From contig NZ_CP011388.1 of assembly GCF_001644605.1 (NCBI RefSeq), forward strand, positions 4,569,501 to 4,633,500: a DNA stretch of 64,000 nt, written 5' to 3'. Positions 10,820 to 18,475 of this stretch are shown in pieces. The stretch's first letter is position 1. The number at the start of each line of letters is the position of its first letter. This DNA is from Paenibacillus swuensis. Its GTDB lineage: Bacteria; Bacillota; Bacilli; Paenibacillales; DY6. The notes below the pieces were generated by a model that made no database searches, was not told the DNA's origin, and was given only the letters and a program-made list of their open reading frames with translations. The position numbers and the translations under genes are program-made.

Positions 10820-11467
10820 ATGGACTTTTTTCAACTCAAAAAAATCATTCAAGAACGCCGGAGTATCCGTAAATTTACAGATCAAGCCGTTTCTGCGGAG
10901 ACAATTCATGAGATTATCGATTGCGCGCGGTATGCGCCAAGCGATACCAATTCGCAAACCTGGGAATTCATCGCCATCGTAAACAAAGATAAAATTAAAG
11001 AAATCGAAGCGATGACTTGGGAGCAATTGCATCTTAAAGCCGCTCAGGCGGATGCGGGCGGATTGACCCGGGAAGCCAAATTGCTCACGAAATCATTTGG
11101 CCCCTATGCTACTGCGTTCTCGGATGCCCCGGTGCTCATCATTTGTCTGGCCACACCTTATCAATCCAAGTTCCGCGATCGCATCTTTGATCCCATTGGT
11201 TTGGTAGATGAAGATGTTTGGCGCGAGGAAGGAATCAAGAGTTCCTGTTTAGCAGCCCAGAACTTGATGCTGGCCGCGCATGCTTTAGGTTTGGGCACAT
11301 GTCCTATGACAGGTCCTGTTCTGCTGGCGGAGAAACCGTTAAAGGCATATTTGAATATCCCTTCCGATCGTCAAATCAACATGGTCATTTCCTTAGGTTA
11401 TCCTTCGGACACCCCGGGCAAGTTACCCCGTAAAGAGGTTCAAGAAATTCTTACAATAGTTGAATAA
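10820..11467 (+). CDS. Nitroreductase family protein
   Basis: 215-residue FMN-dependent NAD(P)H oxidoreductase. It has the family opening ERRSIRKFTDQAV (residues 13-25), which contacts the flavin phosphate, then ARYAPSDTNSQTWEF, and near the C-terminus GTCPMTGPVLLAE and VISLGYPSDTPGKLPRK. ATG 10820 is preferred over GTG 10814 because AAGGA ends 9 bases before it. It is a single-gene unit with a good promoter and a terminator. The shared upstream 9-mer with the FMN reductase suggests a common redox- or quinone-responsive regulator. Confidence 0.92.
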   Translation: MDFFQLKKIIQERRSIRKFTDQAVSAETIHEIIDCARYAPSDTNSQTWEFIAIVNKDKIKEIEAMTWEQLHLKAAQADAGGLTREAKLLTKSFGPYATAFSDAPVLIICLATPYQSKFRDRIFDPIGLVDEDVWREEGIKSSCLAAQNLMLAAHALGLGTCPMTGPVLLAEKPLKAYLNIPSDRQINMVISLGYPSDTPGKLPRKEVQEILTIVE

Positions 11468-11480
11468 TCGGAAACACTTA

Positions 11481-11508
11481 AAAAGGCAGCCCCAGAGGAC
11501 TGCCTTTT
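11481..11508. terminator. Terminator after nitroreductase
   Basis: AAAAGGCAG/CTGCCTTTT stem with a GC-rich 10-base loop; A and T runs on both flanks suit both directions. Confidence 0.85.
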
Positions 11509-11572
11509 AATTTCACGATTCCATGCTATGTTACTATTTATAAGGTTAGAAAGTCTCCAGCAGGAGCCTATC

Positions 11573-11770
11573 TTATAATTTAGTTACGTTAGCTGCTTGA
11601 GGACCGCGGTTTCCGTCCGTGATTTCGAATTCTACTTCTTGACCTTCATCAAGAGTCTTGAATCCGTCGCCTTGAATTGCGGAGAAATGCACAAATACAT
11701 CTTCGCCACCTTCAACAGAGATAAAACCGTAGCCTTTTTCTGCGTTAAACCATTTAACTGTACCCTTCAA
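11573..11770 (-). CDS. Cold-shock protein (CspB/CspD type)
   Basis: 65-residue OB-fold RNA chaperone that binds single-stranded nucleic acid. The RNP1 motif KGYGFI (12-17) and RNP2 VFVHF (25-29) are intact, and the C-terminus [13 protein letters not shown] is standard. AGGAGG precedes the ATG. It has a textbook sigma-A promoter 45 bases upstream, so the leader is short, unlike the long leaders of strongly cold-induced csp genes. Confidence 0.96.
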   Translation of the reverse strand: MKGTVKWFNAEKGYGFISVEGGEDVFVHFSAIQGDGFKTLDEGQEVEFEITDGNRGPQAANVTKL

Positions 11771-11814
11771 GTGAACAACCTCCTAAAAATATCGCCTAGT
11801 TAGCGAGTAATGAA

Positions 11815-11843
11815 ATTATACTACAACCGGAATGACAGTTCAA
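11815..11843 (-). promoter_or_regulatory. Promoter of the cold-shock gene
   Basis: Minus strand TTGAAC (11843-11838), 17 bases, TATAAT (11820-11815). Confidence 0.8.
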
Positions 11844-11887
11844 CCATATATTTTCAAAAATTTGTAGATTTTGAGATATACAGCTAA

Positions 11888-12025
11888 CTAATCCGGAAGC
11901 TTTAACTCCTTCACATTTATACCCAGTACCCGCAAAATTTGAAACAGCGCCTGTCGATCAGACCTATTGAATAATTGATCCGCGGAATGCACATACAAAG
12001 GTATTGATTTTCTACAACCCTTTCG
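11888..12025 (-). pseudogene. Possible C-terminal gene remnant
   Basis: A 45-codon open stretch between stops reads like coding sequence (SIPLYVHSADQLFNRSD, then ALFQILRVLGINVKELKLPD before the stop). It has no ribosome site or convincing start, so it is either a decayed 3' end or chance. It is the only notable content of the 336-base gap besides the csp promoter. Confidence 0.3.
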
Positions 12026-12106
12026 TTATGATTTTTTTAAGTAACATCACATTGGACAAGATCTAAAGCCCAAAATTCGGATGCAATGAATGGAGAACCT
12101 TACAAT

Positions 12107-12346
12107 ATGGCAGCTTTCAAAAAACACTTGATTTATAAAAAAGACAATTGGAATATGTTGACCGTCGAGGTACAGGGCAAAACCCTGGTCCTTAGAGAAA
12201 TTTCCGATCAATGGGGAGAAGAAGCGCGCAGCTTTATTTCCCGGCCGGAGATGATGCACTGGGCCAACGAACGGTTCAAGAGAGAAAATTATGTAGGCAA
12301 TGAAGAAGAATACGAAGCGATTATGGCTGCGTTTAAACTAGTATAG
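12107..12346 (+). CDS. Hypothetical protein, 79 residues
   Basis: Not recognised. A small mixed alpha/beta protein (MAAFKKHLIYKKDNW, then VLREISDQWGEEARSFISRP and MMHWANERFKRENY). GGAGAA lies 9 bases before ATG 12107, which is preferred over the ATG at 12086. A strong terminator follows directly, supporting a real single-gene unit. The pattern of a short beta-strand pair followed by helices ending EYEAIMAAFKLV suggests a compact soluble domain. Confidence 0.65.
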   Translation: MAAFKKHLIYKKDNWNMLTVEVQGKTLVLREISDQWGEEARSFISRPEMMHWANERFKRENYVGNEEEYEAIMAAFKLV

Positions 12347-12355
12347 AAATTAAGT

Positions 12356-12382
12356 AAGCCCCGGTGCATAGGCCCGGGGCTT
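12356..12382 (+). terminator. Terminator
   Basis: AAGCCCCGG/CCGGGGCTT stem followed by TCTTTTTTTT. Confidence 0.9.
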
Positions 12383-12402
12383 CTCTTTTTTTTGACAACT
12401 AA

Positions 12403-12537
12403 TTAATTGGATGGACGGTTCGGTTGATGATACTGATTCGGTGTACGCGTGTTCGCCTTACTCTTCGCAGCGTTGTTCGCGTGATCGGCCGTGCTTTGAT
12501 TGGACTCTTGCTGGGATTTTCCTTTTTCCTTGCTCAT
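12403..12537 (-). CDS. Small Asn/Gln-rich hydrophilic protein
   Basis: A 44-residue gene starting MSKEKGKSQQESNQSTADH and ending YHQPNRPSN. TAGGAGGTGACC lies at ideal distance from the ATG, which makes it convincing despite its size. The composition (Asn, Gln, Ser, Lys; no hydrophobic core) resembles minor small acid-soluble spore proteins such as SspO or SspP, but I see no diagnostic motif. It lies 12 bases after the TPP-enzyme gene and may be cotranscribed with it. Confidence 0.6.
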   Translation of the reverse strand: MSKEKGKSQQESNQSTADHANNAAKSKANTRTPNQYHQPNRPSN

Positions 12538-12549
12538 GATGGTCACCTC

Positions 12550-14349
12550 CTATATTTTCGTGTGCGGGACTATGGGATCCGCGGTCATCACTTCAATCAA
12601 GGAAGTCTGCGGCGAAGCCAGCGCTTCCTTGAGATCCGTTTCAAACTGCTCCGCGGTTTGAGACAAGTAGCCTCGGCCGCCGCAGGCCTCGGCGATCCCC
12701 GTAAAGCTTGGGTTCAGAATCCGGCTGCCTTCCGTGGACAAACCGCTGACCAGCATGCGGTTGCGCTCCATGGAATAACTGCCGTTGTTCAGAACCACAA
12801 GCGTAATCGGAAGCTCCAGCTCGACGGCCGTTACAAACTCCAGCAGTGTCTGCACCACACCGCCGTCTCCGGCCACGGCAACGACCTGACGCTCCGGCTC
12901 CGCAAGCTGCGCGGCAATCGCCGCAGGCAAAGCCCAGCCGAGCGTGCGCCATGTGCCGGAGATCAGAATGTCCTGCGCCCGGGCCTGAAAGATGCGGTTA
13001 AACCACAGCGAGTGATCGCCTGTGTCCACCGTTATAACCGCATCCTCCGCCACCAGCCTGGACAAGATCCGCATTACGCGTTGCGGGGGGATGCCTTCAT
13101 GCGATTCTGTGGCAAGATCGACGGGTTGAGCAACCACGTCGGACGACACGCTGCCATCCGCTTGATTCGAATGGATATCCTGTTTATCCGAAGCCGCGTA
13201 GTTGCCCGCCTGATCTGATGGGATGCCACCCTCGCATTCCCGCTCCATCCGCAGGAGCCAGGACTGTTTCGCCTCGGCGATGGCAGTCTCCCAAGCGGAG
13301 CGGTCCCGCCGCTCATCCCTCAGCTCTCGAAGCAGCGCGGGAACAAAGTGCCCCAGGTCGCCCACCACCCCTTTATGCAGGGGGTGGCCTAAACCGATGG
13401 CCGCGCGGTTCAAGTCGACCTGCACGAGCTTCATCGCGGCCGGGACGTAGTCCTCCGGCCACCAGGTGGCGCCGAGCACGACGACGAGGTCGCTCGCCGC
13501 CAAGAGCGCGCTGGCCGCTTCGCTGCCCGCCTGCCCCAAGCCCCCCGCGAACAACCGGTGGTCGTTCGGGAACAGGGCCCTGGCGGGCATCGTCGCGGTG
13601 ACGCAGGCCGACGCCAGCTCGGCCAGCGCCACCGCGTCTCCCGCGGCGTCCGCTGCGCCGCGGCCCAGCAGCAGCATCGGGCGCTCCGCGTCCCGCAGCA
13701 GCTGCGCGACGGCGCGCACCTCCTCGCGGGGCGCGCGCACGGGTTGGTGCAGGTGCGCCTGGTAAGGATGCACCTGCCCTTGAACCTTCTGTCCGTACAA
13801 ATCCTTCGGTACGGACAGATGCGTGACTTCGCCCATCGTAAAGGAGCGAATCAACGCTTTGTGCAGGATATATGGCAGCGCGTCCGCATGCGTTAGAAGC
13901 GCGGAATACGGCGCCACGGCGGCAAGCAGCCGCTGCTGGTCAATGTATTGCTTGGTGTCTGTGCCGATCTTGGTCGCTTCCACTTGTCCCGTGATGGCCA
14001 GTACGCCCGCTCCGTCCATCATGGCATCGCCAAGTCCGTTCATCAAATTCGCGATGCCCGGCCCGCTCGTGGCCAGACAGACGCCTACGCGTCCCGTCAG
14101 CTTCGCTTCCGCGGAAGCCATCAGCGCGGCGGCGCATTCATGCCGGCAGGCTACATATTGAATCTGCGTCTGCTTGGACAATTCATCCAACAGATACAGG
14201 TTAGCATCCCCAATAACGCCATATATTCGCCTGACATCCCAAGCCGTTAGTTGCTTCACGATGAATTCGGCAACAGTCAGCTCCGAAGACGTTGACGCTT
14301 TGGTATTTAGGGCTTCTTGCGCTATAATCGGCGAAGAGGTGTTGTGCAT
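12550..14349 (-). CDS. Thiamine pyrophosphate enzyme, pyruvate oxidase/ALS-like
   Basis: 599 residues with the three-domain layout of the POX/acetolactate synthase family: an N-terminal PYR domain (GVIGDANLYLLDEL, CRHECAAALMASAEAK with the catalytic Glu, TSGPGIANLMNGLGD), a central Rossmann-like domain, and a C-terminal PP domain with GDGGVVQTLLEF and NNGSYSMERNRM forming the TPP-Mg site. Closest in character to pyruvate oxidases such as YdaP. A poorly conserved linker of about 40 residues precedes the PP domain. GGAGGCC precedes the ATG. The middle third (about 13220-13770) is far more GC-rich than either end. Confidence 0.85.
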   Translation of the reverse strand: MHNTSSPIIAQEALNTKASTSSELTVAEFIVKQLTAWDVRRIYGVIGDANLYLLDELSKQTQIQYVACRHECAAALMASAEAKLTGRVGVCLATSGPGIANLMNGLGDAMMDGAGVLAITGQVEATKIGTDTKQYIDQQRLLAAVAPYSALLTHADALPYILHKALIRSFTMGEVTHLSVPKDLYGQKVQGQVHPYQAHLHQPVRAPREEVRAVAQLLRDAERPMLLLGRGAADAAGDAVALAELASACVTATMPARALFPNDHRLFAGGLGQAGSEAASALLAASDLVVVLGATWWPEDYVPAAMKLVQVDLNRAAIGLGHPLHKGVVGDLGHFVPALLRELRDERRDRSAWETAIAEAKQSWLLRMERECEGGIPSDQAGNYAASDKQDIHSNQADGSVSSDVVAQPVDLATESHEGIPPQRVMRILSRLVAEDAVITVDTGDHSLWFNRIFQARAQDILISGTWRTLGWALPAAIAAQLAEPERQVVAVAGDGGVVQTLLEFVTAVELELPITLVVLNNGSYSMERNRMLVSGLSTEGSRILNPSFTGIAEACGGRGYLSQTAEQFETDLKEALASPQTSLIEVMTADPIVPHTKI

Positions 14350-14455
14350 CGTTATCGGCCTCCATATCTCTTTTTTTCCATTTCATAGAATGACCTATGC
14401 ACGGCGTTTCATACCTCAAGCACAACCAATTTGCCTATATAGAAAGGAATGCCTT

Positions 14456-14635
14456 ATGTTCTCTGAAATTAATCTGTTATTCATCATCGTCGCTTTCTCC
14501 TTCGCCCTGGTCCTTATTCTCAGCCGCAACAATATCGCCCCGGGATTTCGGAGAGGTCTGGCCTTGGCCGCGATTGTTATGGTAGCTTTCGCTTTCTTCC
14601 TGTTGGTCTACAGTTTTTTCAATATGGGAACATAG
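14456..14635 (+). CDS. Small two-helix membrane protein
   Basis: 59 residues made of two hydrophobic helices (about 6-23 and 33-54) joined by a short basic loop NNIAPGFRRG. AAAGGA lies 8 bases before ATG 14456. No family recognised. It is divergent from the TPP-enzyme gene and upstream of pepF, separated from pepF by its own promoter elements. Confidence 0.55.
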   Translation: MFSEINLLFIIVAFSFALVLILSRNNIAPGFRRGLALAAIVMVAFAFFLLVYSFFNMGT

Positions 14636-14656
14636 GCCTGCGCCTGGCGAACATGG

Positions 14657-14692
14657 TATAATTATGAAACAGACGGCATTCTGTTTTATAAT
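14657..14692 (+). promoter_or_regulatory. Candidate promoter elements of pepF
   Basis: An extended -10 TGGTATAAT (TATAAT at 14657-14662) and a second TATAAT at 14687-14692. Neither has a strong -35. Both lie upstream of the two possible pepF starts. Confidence 0.4.
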
Positions 14693-14856
14693 ACATGCAC
14701 GGGGTCATACTATGGGAAATATCGACAAGTCAGGAGTGTTTGGCCGTGCGATGGATTCCTATGGCGATGGCTGCCGGTCTGCTCTGCAGTTGTCTTTCCC
14801 CGGTTGTGTTCGCAGTTCAGCAAGACCAATCTAAGGTTCAATTCAGGAGGGATCCC

Positions 14857-16647
14857 ATGAGTCAATTTGGTAAACGTACCGAAGTACCCGCAGAACACCG
14901 TTGGAAGCTTGAAGATTTATTCGCGGATCAGTCCGCCTGGGACAAAGAATACCAGCTGGTGAAAGAACACGCGAAGAAAATCGCCGATTTTCAAGGAAAG
15001 TTGAAAGACGCCGCCGCGGTTAAAGCCTGCTTCACCCTCGAAGATGAATTATCCCTACATACCGAACGATTATATGTATACGCCAACATGAAACATCATG
15101 AAGATACCGCTGAGCCCGCGTTTCAGGCGCTTTCGGACAAAGCCAATAAACTAAGTGTTGAAGTGAATGAGGCGCTGTCCTTCATTACGCCGGAGATTCT
15201 GGCGCTGTCTGACGATGTGCTGACTTCCTTCATTGACAATCCGGAGCTTGCTCCATACCGGAACACCCTGACGGAAATGCGCAGACAGAAGCCCCATGTT
15301 CTAGGCAAAAATGAGGAAGCTTTGCTCGCGCAAGTGGGCAACATCGCACAGGCTCCGAGCAAGATCTTCAACCTGCTCAACAATGCGGACTTGAAATTCC
15401 CGAAGATTAAGAACGAAAAAGGCGAAGAAGCGGAACTGACCCACGGCAGCTACATCCAATTTCTCGAGAGCAAAAACCGCGAAGTGCGAGAGAACGCTTT
15501 TAAAACCGTATATGCCACTTACAGCAAGCAAAAAAATACATTAGCCGCTACCCTTAGCGCCAATGTCAACAAGAATGTATTCTACGCGCGCGCGCGAAAA
15601 TATCCTTCCGTCCTCGAGATGTCTCTGTACGGAGATAACATTCCGAAGGAAGTGTACACAAGCCTGATCGATACGATTCACGAATCCCTGCCTTTAATGC
15701 ATCGTTATATGAATTTACGAAAGAAATTGCTAAAGGTCGACGAGCTTCATATGTATGACTTGTTTGCTCCGCTGGTGGAAGAGTTTGATATGGACATCAC
15801 GTATGAGGATGCGAAGAAGACCGTTAAGGAAAGTCTGAAGCCGCTCGGCGAGGATTATTTAACGGTGTTGCAAGACGGGTTTGATCAAGGCTGGATTGAC
15901 ACGTACGAGAATGAAGGCAAACGAAGCGGCGCTTACAGTTGGGGCGCTTACGGCACACATCCTTACGTGCTCCTGAACCATAAAGACAACCTGAACTCCA
16001 TGTTCACGCTCACGCACGAAATGGGTCACGCGTTACATTCCTACTACTCCGACACAACCCAAGAATATCGTGACGCGCAATATACGATCTTCCTTGCCGA
16101 AGTGGCTTCGACACTGAATGAAGCGCTGTTGATGGACTATATGCTGAAGCGCACAAAGGATGCCAAAGAGAAAATGTATCTGCTGACGTACTACGCGGAC
16201 CAATTCCGCACCACCGTATTCCGTCAAACGATGTTCGCCGAATTCGAGAAGATCATTCACGAGAAAGCGGAGGCGGGCGAATCCCTGACACCGCAGGAGC
16301 TGTCCAAAGTGTATTATGATCTTAACCTTCAATATTATGGTGCTGATATGGTTGTGGATCAGGATATTGAGATGGAGTGGGCGCGGATTCCCCATTTCTA
16401 CAACAGCTTCTATGTGTTCAAATACGCAACCGGCTTCTCGGCGGCGACAAGCTTCGCCAAGCAAATTCTGGATGAAGGCGAGCCGGCGGTGGACCGTTAT
16501 CTCGGTTTCCTGAAGAGCGGCGGCGGCGACTATTCGATCAACATCTTGAAGAAAGCCGGCGTGGATATGTCTTCCCCGCAACCGGTCAGAGATGCGATGG
16601 CTGTGTTTAAAGATCTCATTGAACAAATGGAACAATTAACTAAATAG
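14857..16647 (+). CDS. pepF: Oligoendopeptidase F
   Basis: M3-family zinc metallopeptidase of 596 residues, the normal PepF length, which cleaves peptides of about 7-17 residues. The zinc motif is in LTHEMGHALHSYYSD (HExxH), with the third ligand Glu in the downstream FLAEVASTLNEALL. ATG 14857 follows AGGAGG by 6 bases. An in-frame GTG at 14746, with AGGAG 9 bases before it, would add 37 residues that look like a signal peptide; see the findings. In Bacillus subtilis PepF can degrade Phr signalling peptides. A terminator follows. Confidence 0.93.
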   Translation: MSQFGKRTEVPAEHRWKLEDLFADQSAWDKEYQLVKEHAKKIADFQGKLKDAAAVKACFTLEDELSLHTERLYVYANMKHHEDTAEPAFQALSDKANKLSVEVNEALSFITPEILALSDDVLTSFIDNPELAPYRNTLTEMRRQKPHVLGKNEEALLAQVGNIAQAPSKIFNLLNNADLKFPKIKNEKGEEAELTHGSYIQFLESKNREVRENAFKTVYATYSKQKNTLAATLSANVNKNVFYARARKYPSVLEMSLYGDNIPKEVYTSLIDTIHESLPLMHRYMNLRKKLLKVDELHMYDLFAPLVEEFDMDITYEDAKKTVKESLKPLGEDYLTVLQDGFDQGWIDTYENEGKRSGAYSWGAYGTHPYVLLNHKDNLNSMFTLTHEMGHALHSYYSDTTQEYRDAQYTIFLAEVASTLNEALLMDYMLKRTKDAKEKMYLLTYYADQFRTTVFRQTMFAEFEKIIHEKAEAGESLTPQELSKVYYDLNLQYYGADMVVDQDIEMEWARIPHFYNSFYVFKYATGFSAATSFAKQILDEGEPAVDRYLGFLKSGGGDYSINILKKAGVDMSSPQPVRDAMAVFKDLIEQMEQLTK

Positions 16648-16662
16648 AACATTTTGGAAAGA

Positions 16663-16711
16663 AAAAGCCGCTCCTTCTCAGGTTGCAATGCACCTGGAGG
16701 GAGCGGCTTTT
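16663..16711. terminator. Bidirectional terminator
   Basis: 12-bp stem AAAAGCCGCTCC/GGAGCGGCTTTT with a 25-base loop, between convergent pepF and the acetyltransferase gene. Confidence 0.85.
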
Positions 16712-16723
16712 CATTACGGGACT

Positions 16724-17245
16724 TTACGCTTGGACTCTTAATCCAACAATAATCAAATCTCTCTCCACCCCGTCCAATTCCGCAACATTCGGCATATGCG
16801 CCCAGGTTTCGAACCCATACTTACGGAACAGTTGAAGGCTTGGCTCATTATGACCGAAAATAAAACCCAGTACCGTCTTTAGTCCCAGCCGCGGACAAGT
16901 GTTAAGAGCTTCATCCATCAATATTCGTCCAATGCCGCGCCCGCGGAAGGCCTCATCCACATAAATGCTAATCTCAGCGGTTCCGTTGTAGGCGGGTCGG
17001 CCATAGAACGATTGAAAACTTAGCCAGCCGCAGATTTGCCGGCTTTCTCGGTCGCGAATAACCCATAACGGTCTGAAATTCGGGGAGTGTTCCTCAAACC
17101 ATCGGAATCTGCTTTCCACCGTAATCTCTTCCGTATCCGCCGTCACCATTCGACCGGAAATCGTACTGTTGTAAATCGCCACAATGGCCGGTAAATCGTC
17201 CTTCTGTGCATCCATAATCTCGTATGTAGTCAGGGACTTGTTCAC
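16724..17245 (-). CDS. GNAT family N-acetyltransferase
   Basis: 173 residues. The acetyl-CoA loop is visible as DEAFRGRGIGRILMDEA, and the following GLKTVLGFIFGHNEPSLQLFRKYGF is the phosphinothricin/L-amino-acid acetyltransferase (YncA/Pat) subgroup pattern. GTG 17245 is chosen because GGAG lies 7 bases upstream, while the ATG two codons earlier touches the GGAG. The N-terminus then reads MNKSLTTYEIMDAQ. Likely substrate is methionine sulfone-like or other amino acid analogues, as known for this subgroup. Confidence 0.88.
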   Translation of the reverse strand: MNKSLTTYEIMDAQKDDLPAIVAIYNSTISGRMVTADTEEITVESRFRWFEEHSPNFRPLWVIRDRESRQICGWLSFQSFYGRPAYNGTAEISIYVDEAFRGRGIGRILMDEALNTCPRLGLKTVLGFIFGHNEPSLQLFRKYGFETWAHMPNVAELDGVERDLIIVGLRVQA

Positions 17246-17333
17246 AACCATTCTCCTTTTCATTCTAATTAATAAGATGATACTATGTTCGTACAGGAAA
17301 TGATATATACTGAGAGAAAAAGGAGCGTGGTTC

Positions 17334-18116
17334 TTGCTCATGAATGCCGAGAATCAGCTGCAGACCATAAGTCCCCCTTATAAACTCCTTGTGTTGGATA
17401 TGGACGGTACCTTGTTCAACAGCTCCGGCATTATTTCCGAAGTCAACAAGCTTTGGCTTCGCAAAGCTCGCGAAGCCGGCATTGAAATTGCTCTAGCCAG
17501 CGGCAGGCATGTTCGTTACGTTTCTCCTACCGCCAAGGAGCTTGACCTTACGCTTCCGATGATCACAAATAACGGATGCGAGGTCTGGGCAGCGGACGGT
17601 TCCCTTCTCCATCGCACGACGATGACGAAAGATCAAATTCTCTGGCTGCGCGAACTGGCATTGGAGTACCATACAGCTTATAGGGTATATGCCGCGGGGA
17701 GCGACTTTGAGAGTGCCCTATTTCCAGCGGAGCATGTGGATGAATATATATGGCTTATGTTTATGTTTCGGACTCCGGATCCGACAGTTAAAGAATCTTT
17801 ATGGGAACGTTGCCTCGCGAACGGCGAGTTTGAGCTTACCATGGCTTCGCCCGCAAAATTCGATGTGAACCCTAAGGGAGTCAGCAAGGGACACGCGATT
17901 CAGCGGCTTTGCGAAGAACATGGCATCTCTTTGCGCGAAGTAGCCGCAATAGGAGACGGCTTAAACGATGCTTCCATGTTGCGAATCGCCGGCTTAGGCA
18001 TCGCAATGGGGAATGCTGAAGAGGAAGTGAAAGCCTTAGCGGATTGGGTGACCCTTGATTGTGATCAGAACGGGGTTGCTCATGCCATTCAATACATACT
18101 CGGAGGGAGTCGTTGA
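17334..18116 (+). CDS. HAD-superfamily phosphatase, Cof type
   Basis: 260 residues. Motif I is VLDMDGTLFNSSG with the nucleophile and acid aspartates, motif II lies in ALASGRH, and motif IV is IGDGLNDASMLRIAG. The domain order and size place it in the Cof/YbiV IIB-cap group that dephosphorylates sugar or nucleotide phosphates. TTG 17334 lies 8 bases after AGGAG; the ATG two codons later is further away. It starts an operon-like run: its stop overlaps the start of the LapA gene by 4 bases, and M42 and phosphodiester glycosidase genes follow. Confidence 0.9.
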   Translation: MLMNAENQLQTISPPYKLLVLDMDGTLFNSSGIISEVNKLWLRKAREAGIEIALASGRHVRYVSPTAKELDLTLPMITNNGCEVWAADGSLLHRTTMTKDQILWLRELALEYHTAYRVYAAGSDFESALFPAEHVDEYIWLMFMFRTPDPTVKESLWERCLANGEFELTMASPAKFDVNPKGVSKGHAIQRLCEEHGISLREVAAIGDGLNDASMLRIAGLGIAMGNAEEEVKALADWVTLDCDQNGVAHAIQYILGGSR

Positions 18117-18463
18117 CTTATATGAAAACACAATGGATGTTGATTTCCGTATTGATTTTTGCCCTGATTATCGCGCTGTTCGCCGTATTGAACGTGGATC
18201 CGGTCCTTATCAACTATGCTTTCGGAGAGGCACAGGTTCCGTTGATCCTCGTTATTCTAGGTTCAGCGTTGCTTGGCGGGCTGACCGTAGGCTTGTTCGG
18301 TATCGTACGCCAGTATAAATTACAACGCCGCATCCGCACTTTATCCGCGGACCTCGCGAAAGTTAATTCTTCCGCTCCTGTACCGCAGGGAATGACCCCG
18401 GTACCGTCTGCTGACGCTACAATTGCAGACAAAGCTTCAGACTCTAAGATAAACCACCCCTAA
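18113..18463 (+). CDS. LapA domain protein (DUF1049)
   Basis: 116 residues with two membrane helices (about 9-27 and 42-64) and a cytoplasmic tail that starts as a basic amphipathic helix (RQYKLQRRIRTLSADLAKV) and ends in low-complexity Pro/Ala/Ser sequence. NVDPVLINYAFGEAQVPLIL between the helices is the LapA/DUF1049 signature. The TTG start overlaps the stop of the preceding HAD gene (TTGA), which implies translational coupling. In Gram-negatives LapA tunes lipopolysaccharide assembly; the role in Firmicutes is unknown. Confidence 0.85.
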   Translation: MTYMKTQWMLISVLIFALIIALFAVLNVDPVLINYAFGEAQVPLILVILGSALLGGLTVGLFGIVRQYKLQRRIRTLSADLAKVNSSAPVPQGMTPVPSADATIADKASDSKINHP

Positions 18464-18475
18464 GGAGATATACAC

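Noticed and set aside
12550-14349. Fusion or insertion in the TPP enzyme based on the GC-rich middle
   Set aside because: Reading frame and domain order continue without a break and total length is normal for the family, so only composition is odd.
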